This document shows, one piece after another, positions 25,213 to 33,163 of a stretch of 64,000 nt of DNA (positions are counted from its first letter, which is position 1; each line of letters opens with the position of its first letter). The DNA is from Roseibacillus sp. (GTDB lineage: Bacteria > Verrucomicrobiota > Verrucomicrobiia > Verrucomicrobiales > Akkermansiaceae). The notes beneath the pieces are model-generated. The model had not been told where the DNA came from, did not search any database, and saw only the letters and a program-made list of their open reading frames with translations. Location: the NCBI GenBank assembly GCA_002686085.1, contig NZAC01000053.1:1-64000 (forward strand), written 5' to 3'. The translations under genes and the position numbers were made by a program.

Positions 25213-27912
25213 ATGAACCGACAACTGCTCGTCACTCTGGCCGTACTTGGCAGCCAGCTCCTAGGCGCCTTTTCCCTTAGCGCCAACGAAGCCCACCTCC
25301 TCCAGTGCGGTCACTGCGCCATGATGGCCAGGCTTCACGCCCGCCAACTCGCCGCTGCAGAACAAGGCAAGGCGCCCCAGAACAGCTACGCCCCGGATCG
25401 CTTCGTGGATATCACACACCTTAAGATCGACGTCACCCCCAACTTCAAGGAGCGCTCCCTCAACGCCACCGCGATTCTCGACTTCGCTCCCATCGCCAAG
25501 CCCCTCAAGCAGTGGCACCTCAACGCTACCGGGCTGAACATCAGGCAGGTCACCGCCTCCCATGCCATTCAGGCTACCCAGTCTACCGACACCCACCTTG
25601 AGATCACCTTTCGGGATCCCATCCCTGCCGGGGAAGACGCCCGCGTCACCATCACCTACAACGCCACTCCGCAAAAGGGCCTCTACTTCCGCACCGCCGA
25701 GATGGGATACGCGGCCAGCGATACTCAGCTCTGGACTCAGGGTGAACCCGAAGACCATCAGCACTGGTTCCCCAGCCACGACTACCCCAACGAAAAGTTC
25801 ACTACCGAGATGATCTGCCGCATCCCAGAGGGTATGGAGGCCCTCTCCAACGGGCGCCTTCTCTCCCAGAAGAAAGATAAGGACTCGGGCCTCGTGGCAT
25901 TCCACTGGTTCCAGGACAAGGTCCACGTCAACTACCTCGTCACTCTCCTGGCCGGCTACTTTGTTAAAATGGAGGATAAACACGGGGAGCTCCCCGTGGC
26001 CCTTTACGTGCCGCCCTCCGAGAAAGACCAGCTCGCCAACACCTTCCGCGACACCATCAAGATCCTCGACTACTTCGAACGGGAGATCGGGGTCCCCTAC
26101 CCGTGGGACAAGTATTACAACGCCTGTGCCATCGACTACATGTGGGGGGGCATGGAAAACACCAGCCTGACGACCCTGACCACCCGGACCCTCTTCACCA
26201 ATGCTACCGAGAACCTCCGGAGCAGCCGTGGCCTTGATGCCCATGAAGTCGCCCACCAGTGGTTCGGCGACCTCGTCACCTGCCGCGACTGGAGCCATCT
26301 CTGGCTCAACGAGGGCTTTGCCACCTATTACTCCCTTCTGTACGACCGGGAACTTCTCGGTAACGACTACTTCAAATACGGCCTCCACGGCAACGCCCGA
26401 GGAATCTTCGGCAACGACAAGGATATTATTCCCATCGTCCACCAGGGCTACAGTAACCCCTCACAGCAGTTCAGCTTCCGGGCCTATCCGAAGGGGGGCT
26501 GGGTTCTCCACATGCTGCGCTCCGAACTCGGGGAAGACCTCTTCCGCAAATGCGTGAAGACCTATCTCGAGCGACACCAGTATAAAACCGTGGTTACTCA
26601 GGATCTCGTGGAAATCTTCGAGGAACTCAGCGGACGCTCACTTTCCCAGTTCTTCGACCAGTGGGTCTATCTCTCCGGCTACCCGGAGATCAAGATCAAC
26701 TACGCGTGGGACGAACTCACCAAACAGGTCAAGCTCTCCATCAACCAGGTCCAGATGACCAACGAGAAGCGCCCCTTCTTCCGCTTCAAGCTTCCAGTCA
26801 AACTCCGCGTCGGAGACAAGACCGAGATGCGCACCATCGAGATCTCCAAGGAGCGTGAGGACTTCTACCTGCCCCTAGGAACCGCACCCGAGGTCGTGCG
26901 CTTCGACCCGGAAGTGACTGTGCTCGCTAAGATTAACTTCGAGCCCAACGAGAAAATGCTTCTCGCCCAGCTCGCCGACCAGACCGACGTCATCGGCCGC
27001 CTCATCGCCGTCCAGCAACTGGGCAAGAAAAAGAACAAAATCGCCCTTGAACACCTCGGCAAAGCCCTCAAGGAAGATCCTTTCTTCGCCATCCGCAAGG
27101 CTGCCGCCGAGGGCCTCGCTGCCATGCGCACCCCGGAATCCTTCAGCGCCCTCGAAAGCTCCCTCGACCAGCCCGATGCCCGGGTGAGGCAGTCCGTCGT
27201 GCGGGGCCTCACCAAGTTCTACAGTGACGACGCCTATAACGCCCTAAAGGCTATCGCCGACCGCGAGGCTAACCCGGACATCCGCACCGTAGCCATCGGC
27301 GGAGTAGCCGCTTACGCCAAGGCGGGCCTGCGCCCCTACCTCGTCGGCCTACTCACCGCAAATTCCTATCAGAATGCCATTGCCAACGAGGCCATCGCAG
27401 GCATGCGCAAACAGGACGATGCCTTCTACGTCGACCCCCTCCTTCGGCACCTTCAGAAAGAGGAGACCTCCTTCCCGAGCCGCAGCTTCGCCCAGGCCCT
27501 GCGCACTCTCGCTTACCTCGCGCGGCACGAGGACAACAAGGACGCCGTTCGCGACTTCCTCCTCGGCCATGTCGACCACCTCAAGAACTCGGTAGCCACC
27601 GCCGCGATGGGGGCCCTCGGAGAATTGCGTGACCCCCGGGCCGTCCCGGTCCTCACCACCTTCGTCGCCGCCGACTCCGACTCCCCTGCAGGCAAGGCCG
27701 CCCAGTCCGCCATCGATCAGATCCGCAAGAACGAGGCTCCCAGCCAAGCCCCTGCAGAAGTCAGCAAACTGCGCGGCCAGGTCCAGGACCTCGAGAAACA
27801 GCTCAAGAGTCTCTCTGGAGACTTCAAAGCCCTCGAGGAGCGCCTTAAACAATCCCTCGCCCCTTCCAAGGAGGAACCGAAGAAGGACGACAAGTCCGGG
27901 GAGAAGAAATAA
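25213..27912 (+). CDS. Secreted M1-family aminopeptidase with HEAT-like repeats
   Basis: From the ATG at 25213 the protein has 899 residues and a signal peptide (Leu-Leu-Val-Thr-Leu-Ala core, ending near Ser-Ala-Asn-Glu). A TTG at 25168 is possible but unlikely. The exopeptidase motif Gly-Gly-Met-Glu-Asn and the zinc site His344-Glu-Val-Ala-His348 with Glu367 (Trp-Leu-Asn-Glu-Gly-Phe) are intact, so it should be active. After the catalytic part (to about 560) comes a beta domain and then HEAT-like helical repeats (about 600-840), followed by a coiled coil with a Lys-rich tail. It would release N-terminal amino acids from peptides in the periplasm or outside. The gene is markedly richer in C/G at codon third positions than its neighbours, which suggests high expression. 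Confidence 0.93.
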   Translation: MNRQLLVTLAVLGSQLLGAFSLSANEAHLLQCGHCAMMARLHARQLAAAEQGKAPQNSYAPDRFVDITHLKIDVTPNFKERSLNATAILDFAPIAKPLKQWHLNATGLNIRQVTASHAIQATQSTDTHLEITFRDPIPAGEDARVTITYNATPQKGLYFRTAEMGYAASDTQLWTQGEPEDHQHWFPSHDYPNEKFTTEMICRIPEGMEALSNGRLLSQKKDKDSGLVAFHWFQDKVHVNYLVTLLAGYFVKMEDKHGELPVALYVPPSEKDQLANTFRDTIKILDYFEREIGVPYPWDKYYNACAIDYMWGGMENTSLTTLTTRTLFTNATENLRSSRGLDAHEVAHQWFGDLVTCRDWSHLWLNEGFATYYSLLYDRELLGNDYFKYGLHGNARGIFGNDKDIIPIVHQGYSNPSQQFSFRAYPKGGWVLHMLRSELGEDLFRKCVKTYLERHQYKTVVTQDLVEIFEELSGRSLSQFFDQWVYLSGYPEIKINYAWDELTKQVKLSINQVQMTNEKRPFFRFKLPVKLRVGDKTEMRTIEISKEREDFYLPLGTAPEVVRFDPEVTVLAKINFEPNEKMLLAQLADQTDVIGRLIAVQQLGKKKNKIALEHLGKALKEDPFFAIRKAAAEGLAAMRTPESFSALESSLDQPDARVRQSVVRGLTKFYSDDAYNALKAIADREANPDIRTVAIGGVAAYAKAGLRPYLVGLLTANSYQNAIANEAIAGMRKQDDAFYVDPLLRHLQKEETSFPSRSFAQALRTLAYLARHEDNKDAVRDFLLGHVDHLKNSVATAAMGALGELRDPRAVPVLTTFVAADSDSPAGKAAQSAIDQIRKNEAPSQAPAEVSKLRGQVQDLEKQLKSLSGDFKALEERLKQSLAPSKEEPKKDDKSGEKK

Positions 27913-27925
27913 AGTCCCTCGTTCC

Positions 27926-29038
27926 TCAGGAAGGCTCGCGGAGCCGATGACGGCGTCGCAGATAACTCAGCGCCCCGAAGGCCACCAGGTTGAAGACCAC
28001 CAGCCCGATCAGGAGCGGCTTGTGATCCCGCACCTCTTCGACGGAGCCCGCCTCTCCAGGCCCCTCCGGGTCAAAGAGCACCCGGTCGAGATTGCGCTGG
28101 ATGATTGCACTGTCCGCAGTGATCTCCTCCACCTCCAGCAGACGATCCCAGTTCCGTCGGAAGAGCAGGTCGTAGCCGGGGTTGCCTTCCTTCACCTGAC
28201 ACGAACAAGCCCCGCACAAATATTCACTAGCTGCCACAATGCGCTCCGGGGTCATCTGAGACGCGGTGAGTCCTCCGAAGGTCCGGCCCCGTCCGAACAA
28301 GGGCACCAGCAGGGGCTCTCCCGGGGTTCGGTTGCCTGAACGCATCAGCATCGAGAGGAAGAGAACCTCCTCCGGGTCATCTGCAGAGACCACTTCCGTC
28401 ACGAAGTCGATCTTGAGAGGAATCCCCGAACGCAGGATATTGTCCGGGTCAATATTCTCGAACTCCTTGTTGAAATCCTCCCGCCGGATCACCCCCTCCG
28501 GAATCTCTAAAGTAGCCTCCGCCTCCTTCACCCCGGCCTCCATCACCTCCCGAGCCGCGGCATCCTTCGCCGGGTCTCCGGACTCCACCAGCACCCAGAC
28601 CGCCGACGCCCCATTTAGCAGATGCGAGCCACAGCGCTGCCGCAATGGGGAATCTAACAGACCAGACAGATTCTCCACCGTAGCCTCCCCGGTCCAGACT
28701 GGCGTCCGGCTCTTCCAGCTCGCTGGTGGCATCAAGATCAGGGTGGGACCCTCCCCCGCATGCTCAAGCGCCGGCAGGGAAACCAGCTCGGCATCCGTGA
28801 GAGTCGCAAGGTTCACTCGCTGGACCGTCAGGTTGATCGCCTGGCTATCACCCTTCAGCTCCTCCTCGAGGGCCTCCAAGGCCTCCCCGATCGCTCCAGC
28901 CAACTCGCCCTCCGAAGTCACTACTAGCGCAAACTGGTCCGCCGGCCAGCGCTCCAATGCGAAGCGAAAGACAGGGACCTGACAGGCCATCACTACCACT
29001 GCGGTAGCGAACAGCCCGAGGAGCACTCTTCTCATCAT
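27926..29038 (-). CDS. Membrane-anchored protein of unknown function
   Basis: I do not recognise the family. From the ATG at 29038 it has 370 residues; upstream in-frame starts would add a poor N-terminus. A single N-terminal helix (about 5-20, Leu-Leu-Gly-Leu-Phe-Ala-Thr) and one C-terminal helix (about 341-360), followed by a basic tail, bracket a mostly soluble, probably periplasmic body. The body has a conserved-looking Cys-rich patch, Leu-Cys-Gly-Ala-Cys-Ser-Cys-Gln-Val-Lys-Glu-Gly-Asn-Pro-Gly-Tyr, and a Leu-Val-Pro-Leu-Phe-Gly-Arg-Gly-Arg stretch. Three closely spaced Cys could bind metal or form disulfides. It converges on the aminopeptidase gene with a 13-bp gap. Confidence 0.8.
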   Translation of the reverse strand: MMRRVLLGLFATAVVVMACQVPVFRFALERWPADQFALVVTSEGELAGAIGEALEALEEELKGDSQAINLTVQRVNLATLTDAELVSLPALEHAGEGPTLILMPPASWKSRTPVWTGEATVENLSGLLDSPLRQRCGSHLLNGASAVWVLVESGDPAKDAAAREVMEAGVKEAEATLEIPEGVIRREDFNKEFENIDPDNILRSGIPLKIDFVTEVVSADDPEEVLFLSMLMRSGNRTPGEPLLVPLFGRGRTFGGLTASQMTPERIVAASEYLCGACSCQVKEGNPGYDLLFRRNWDRLLEVEEITADSAIIQRNLDRVLFDPEGPGEAGSVEEVRDHKPLLIGLVVFNLVAFGALSYLRRRHRLREPS

Positions 29039-29164
29039 TCCCCGAAACTTCCCGTATTCCTGCCCCGGAGTCGAGCCACCAAACCCCCGATCGTGTCCGA
29101 TGCTCGCTTCACGACACGCCATAGACAGCACCAGAAAAGAGGCCTTTTGTCGGTGCAGATCTTC

Positions 29165-30904
29165 TCATTTCGCCTTCTTCTGGCCTCCTGCCGGGTTCTT
29201 CTTACCGCGGTGAGCGTTGAGTTCAGGCCAGGAGAGCTTCCCATCCTTGTTCGTGTCGGCGGACGGGTTCTTCTTGAAATACTGGATCTTCCATCGCGTG
29301 GCCTTCTGCTCTTCGGAGAGGGGTCTTGAGGGGATGATCCCGAGAAGGTCCTTTCGGTAGCGCTGCAGCCTCCCGGCCTGCTCTGGCTTGCCGGCGAGGT
29401 TGTGCCATTCGTGGGGGTCCTCGGCAGTGTGGTAAAGTTCTTCCTTTCCGTTGGCGTAGCGCACATAGCGCCAGTCACGGTATCGTTGGGAGTAAGACTG
29501 CCCGGCTGGATCATAGTAATCAGCCCACTTGTAGAGCGCTGTAAGGGCTGATTCCGGACCATCCCATGCGCCCTCCTGTGGATCCATGAGAAGGGGCTTT
29601 AGAGAGTATCCATCAAGGGGGCGTCCCTTCGGGTTGAGACGAGTATCAGCCGACAACCCACACAGATCCAGAAGTGTCGGGAAGAGGTCCACCAGAGAGA
29701 CCGGCAGTGGGCAGGCTTCACCCGCCTTGCTCACCCCGGGAGCACGAATAACCAGGGGCACCCGGGTGGATTCCTGCCAGAGCGAATTTTTGTAGAGGTA
29801 GTCCTTCTCCCCCATCCCCCAGCCGTGGTCGGAGGTGAAAACGATAATAGTATTGTCCTTCAACGAGGAGGACTCGATGACCTTGAGAACCTCTCCTACG
29901 AGGTCATCCACACTAGCTACAGAGGCGAGATAGGCTTGGATGAACTTGCGTAGAGCCAGCTCCCGATCTCCCTTGAAGGACTTGATAAGGGAGGAATACA
30001 TCTTATGCCCACGATCGTCGGAGCGGTCATCACTGCCTGGGGCGAGGGTATGCTTGAAGGTGTCTTCTATGTCTCCGAGACGGATCTCCGGAAGCTTGAT
30101 CGACTCGAGGGGAAAGAGATCGAAGTATTTCCGGGGAACAATCAAGGGAGTGTGAGGGCGGATAAACCCAAGACCCATCAGGAAGGGCTTCCCGGAGACC
30201 GACAGCTCCCCAAGTTTCTTGACTGCCCAAGCCGCATTAAGCTCGTCGCCGGTAGGGTCCCGGTCAGTCTCCGACTGATATTTCAGCTCACGCTTGCCAG
30301 CCCAGTTTCCGGTGCGCCATGTAAAGGGGGTTCCCTCCAGATTCTGCAGGGGCCCGAAAGACCCGTCCACCGCCCCGAAGTCGTCCCGGAAGGGGCTCGG
30401 AATATCCGGGTGGGCCACGTCCTTTTTCTGCCCATCATTGGCAAAGGGCCCATAGTCGGAGAGATAACCAAATTCAGACCATTGATCCCGTCCCCGGTTG
30501 TGCATCACCTTGCCGGTGCCAAGAGTATGGTAGCCGTGGTGCCGGAAATGAGCCATCAGGGTCCGCGAGTTTTTCAGGACCTCGTAACCGTCCCAGTGGT
30601 CGAAGCCGTAGCAACCCGAGGTATGGGGGTAGAGCCCGGTGAGAAAACTGGCCCGTGATGGATTGCAGATTGGGATATTGCAATGGGCCTGGGTGAAGGA
30701 CACTCCAGACTCGATCAGCCGGCGAATATTGGGTGTCCGGGCCTGCGGATGGCCCCCTAGTGTTTCAATGTAATCGTTCAGGTCATCACAAACGATAAAA
30801 AGCACATTCGGCTTGCCTTTCGCGTCAGCCTCCGGAGCCGCATGAAGGAGAAGGGGAGGAGCGAGGGCCGGAATGAGAAAGAAAAAGCGGAGCAGGAGAT
30901 GCAT
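29165..30904 (-). CDS. Secreted sulfatase (iduronate-2-sulfatase-like) with C-terminal EF-hand
   Basis: From the ATG at 30904 the protein has 579 residues, with a signal peptide (about 1-22). The active-site motif is Cys80-Asn-Pro-Ser-Arg, with Cys the formylglycine precursor. Metal-binding Asp-Asp occurs in Val-Cys-Asp-Asp-Leu-Asn-Asp, and Thr-Ser-Asp-His-Gly-Trp completes the calcium site. The His-Pro-Gln-Ala-Arg-Thr-Pro-Asn block is typical of the iduronate-2-sulfatase/choline-sulfatase branch. A C-terminal Asp-Thr-Asn-Lys-Asp-Gly-Lys-Leu loop is EF-hand-like and is followed by a Lys-rich tail. It removes a sulfate ester from a polysaccharide. It is divergent from the GH16 gene over 155 bp, so the two are probably co-regulated. 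Activation needs a formylglycine-generating enzyme, which is not in the window. Confidence 0.93.
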   Translation of the reverse strand: MHLLLRFFFLIPALAPPLLLHAAPEADAKGKPNVLFIVCDDLNDYIETLGGHPQARTPNIRRLIESGVSFTQAHCNIPICNPSRASFLTGLYPHTSGCYGFDHWDGYEVLKNSRTLMAHFRHHGYHTLGTGKVMHNRGRDQWSEFGYLSDYGPFANDGQKKDVAHPDIPSPFRDDFGAVDGSFGPLQNLEGTPFTWRTGNWAGKRELKYQSETDRDPTGDELNAAWAVKKLGELSVSGKPFLMGLGFIRPHTPLIVPRKYFDLFPLESIKLPEIRLGDIEDTFKHTLAPGSDDRSDDRGHKMYSSLIKSFKGDRELALRKFIQAYLASVASVDDLVGEVLKVIESSSLKDNTIIVFTSDHGWGMGEKDYLYKNSLWQESTRVPLVIRAPGVSKAGEACPLPVSLVDLFPTLLDLCGLSADTRLNPKGRPLDGYSLKPLLMDPQEGAWDGPESALTALYKWADYYDPAGQSYSQRYRDWRYVRYANGKEELYHTAEDPHEWHNLAGKPEQAGRLQRYRKDLLGIIPSRPLSEEQKATRWKIQYFKKNPSADTNKDGKLSWPELNAHRGKKNPAGGQKKAK

Positions 30905-31059
30905 AGATTTCTTCGGGGAGAAGGCTGTGGGCAACGGGAGGACGACCCCCGAGAGATACCCCTCTTGTAGCAGAGTGCAAGCAAGGGGGCTGTAATAAGA
31001 GAATCGATTAGCGAGCACTGATTCTTGTTGCTACTCCACGAGACTGCTAGTTCTCCATA

Positions 31060-32163
31060 ATGCCTTTTCGCTCCCTGCCTCTCTCTCTCATTCTGGCCCT
31101 CGCTCTTCCCTCCCCGGGCGTCAAAGGGGCAAGCCCGGGATCTCCACACCCGTCCCATCCGGACTATAAGCTAGTCTGGCAAGACGAATTCTCCGGGAAC
31201 AAACTCGACCGGAGCAAGTGGCGCGCGGTGGATGATCCCACTCGCGGTGCCTATGGCCACGGGAATGGAGAAGCTCAAGCCTATCTCGATGCCGAAGGAC
31301 GGACCTTCGGGGTCAAGGAGGGTCGCTTGACCATTACCGCCCACCATGATCCCAGCGCGGTCTACCCGCTGCGAGACAAGCCAGGTGGACAAGTGACTAA
31401 GAAGACGAGCGGCCAGGACTTTGCCTCCGCCAAATTGACTACTGAAAAACTCCACTCCTTCACTTACGGCATCGTAGAGGCCCGGATCAGGAATCCGCTC
31501 GCTGACAGGGGTGGAAAAACCGCAATCCCAGTTTGGCCTGCCTTCTGGATGCTGCCCGAGACCTCCACTGCTCCTTACGACGGATACTGGGACAAGACCG
31601 CCTTCAACGAGAAACGCGAATGGGCTCGGAGCACATGGCCCTACAGCGGAGAAATCGATATCATGGAAATGTCCGGGCGGGCCACCCGCCTCTACCACGC
31701 AGGGGCAGTCTACCATACCAGTGCCAAGAGGTGGACGGTTGGCCACATCGGCTGGTATTCTCACTACCGGCGCTATGACGGCGCCATCGATCCAAAACAA
31801 TGGGTCGCAGATCAAAAGCTGGATGGCTCGCTGCAGCCCCAGCACGGCCAGAAGTCCTATGTCTCAGGCTATCATACCTACGGATGTAAATGGACAGCCG
31901 ACCAACTAATCTTCATGCTCGATGGCAAGGAGTGGGGACCCGGATTAAAACTTGGCGATCACACTCGGTTCGGAGGAAAGAAGATCTATCGGAACTATCC
32001 CTTCTACCTCATCCTGAACCTTGCCATTGGGGGCAACTATTTCGGGGTCTGGGGGCCGGGGGACCCCGGACCAGACAAGAAACGCCCTAACGAACTTTAC
32101 GACTTTACTCTGTTCCCCCAGTCCATGCAGGTCGACTGGGTTCGAGTCTACCAGAAGCCATAG
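31060..32163 (+). CDS. Secreted GH16-family glycoside hydrolase
   Basis: The protein has 367 residues with a signal peptide (Leu-Ser-Leu-Ile-Leu-Ala-Leu-Ala). The GH16 catalytic motif is Glu198-Ile-Asp200-Ile-Met-Glu203, with Glu198 as nucleophile and Glu203 as acid/base. Supporting motifs are Leu-Val-Trp-Gln-Asp-Glu-Phe near the start and Pro-Ala-Phe-Trp-Met-Leu-Pro before the active site. The one-residue insertion form (ExDxxE) is the one seen in laminarinases, agarases, porphyranases and kappa-carrageenases. The longer loops and the neighbouring sulfatase favour a sulfated galactan, but I cannot tell agar, porphyran and carrageenan apart from this sequence. It is divergent from the sulfatase gene. 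Confidence 0.93.
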   Translation: MPFRSLPLSLILALALPSPGVKGASPGSPHPSHPDYKLVWQDEFSGNKLDRSKWRAVDDPTRGAYGHGNGEAQAYLDAEGRTFGVKEGRLTITAHHDPSAVYPLRDKPGGQVTKKTSGQDFASAKLTTEKLHSFTYGIVEARIRNPLADRGGKTAIPVWPAFWMLPETSTAPYDGYWDKTAFNEKREWARSTWPYSGEIDIMEMSGRATRLYHAGAVYHTSAKRWTVGHIGWYSHYRRYDGAIDPKQWVADQKLDGSLQPQHGQKSYVSGYHTYGCKWTADQLIFMLDGKEWGPGLKLGDHTRFGGKKIYRNYPFYLILNLAIGGNYFGVWGPGDPGPDKKRPNELYDFTLFPQSMQVDWVRVYQKP

Positions 32164-32238
32164 AACTTCAGCACACCCCAGTGCCTCGACTTGGAAGCAA
32201 ATTCGTCGTAGGGTTCTTTCCCATACCTCTCCAGCATC

Positions 32239-33132
32239 GTGAACATTCCTGATTTCTGCCGCCGTATCGTCGAGGCTCCCTGGTTCACCGGATTTATCAT
32301 AACGGTCATCGTTTTCGCAGGCATCCTCGTCGGGATGGAGACCAGTGCTTCTCTGATGGCCGAGCTTGGATCGACAATCGAGGTCCTCAATAACATCGTT
32401 CTCTATATCTTTGTGGCCGAGATCGTCCTCAAAATGACCGCGGCAGCCCCAAAACCGTGGCGCTTTTTCTGCGACGGCTGGAACGTCTTTGATTTTCTCA
32501 TCGTGGCGGTCTGCTTCGTCCCCTTTGGCGGAGGGTTCGCCCCCGTCCTGCGCCTGTTCCGGCTCTTCCGGACGCTGCGCCTCGTCTCCGTAATCCCCCG
32601 CCTGCAGCTCATCGTTTCCGCTCTTCTGCGCTGCCTGCCCTCGATGGTCTATGTCAGCATCCTGCTCTTTCTGGTCTTCTACATCTACGCGGTGGCAGGG
32701 ACCATGCTCTTTGGCGCCAACGACCCGGTTCATTTCGGAGGCTTGTGGACTTCCATGCTCTCTCTCTTCCGAGTCGTCACCCTCGAAGACTGGACCGACG
32801 TGATGTATCTTCAAATGTTCGGCTCCGACGTCTACGAGGGATATAACCAGTCCATTGAGGGACAGACTGTCGTCCCCAAGGCCCAGCCTCTACTCGGGGC
32901 GTTCTATTTCGTCTCCTTTGTTCTCGTGGGGACCATGATCATGCTCAACCTCGTCATTGGGGTGATCATCAACGGAATGGACGAGGCTCAGAAAGAGGTT
33001 GCCGATCGCCGGCTGCACGAACTGTTGAGCCAGGGCGGGGAAGGAGACGACCAGATCCAGCGCGAGGCACGCATCGCCAGCCTGCGCACGAAGGTTGCCG
33101 AACTCTCGGAGGAACTGGATAAGCTGAGCTGA
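32239..33132 (+). CDS. BacNav-type voltage-gated cation channel
   Basis: The protein has 297 residues, six membrane helices and a C-terminal coiled coil, the normal layout of a NaChBac-like homotetrameric channel. S4 carries regularly spaced Arg105, Arg108, Arg111, Arg114 and then Arg121. S2 has the Glu/Lys pattern Ala-Glu-Ile-Val-Leu-Lys. The pore filter is Thr181-Leu-Glu-Asp184-Trp-Thr-Asp187. In NavAb and NaChBac the corresponding residues after Glu are Ser and, three later, Met or Ser, so this channel has two extra acidic residues. Engineered filters with added Asp at those sites become Ca2+-selective. A 26-residue turret precedes S6. The start is GTG, 75 bp behind the GH16 stop. Ion selectivity is inference. 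Confidence 0.93.
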   Translation: MNIPDFCRRIVEAPWFTGFIITVIVFAGILVGMETSASLMAELGSTIEVLNNIVLYIFVAEIVLKMTAAAPKPWRFFCDGWNVFDFLIVAVCFVPFGGGFAPVLRLFRLFRTLRLVSVIPRLQLIVSALLRCLPSMVYVSILLFLVFYIYAVAGTMLFGANDPVHFGGLWTSMLSLFRVVTLEDWTDVMYLQMFGSDVYEGYNQSIEGQTVVPKAQPLLGAFYFVSFVLVGTMIMLNLVIGVIINGMDEAQKEVADRRLHELLSQGGEGDDQIQREARIASLRTKVAELSEELDKLS

Positions 33133-33163
33133 TCCCCGCAGGCCAACTTTCCAACAAGTTTCC

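Noticed and set aside
25261-26442. 393-codon frame antisense to the aminopeptidase gene
   Set aside because: It exists because of the GC3 bias of the M1 gene, has a low-complexity Val/Gly composition and no domain; the M1 frame has all catalytic motifs.
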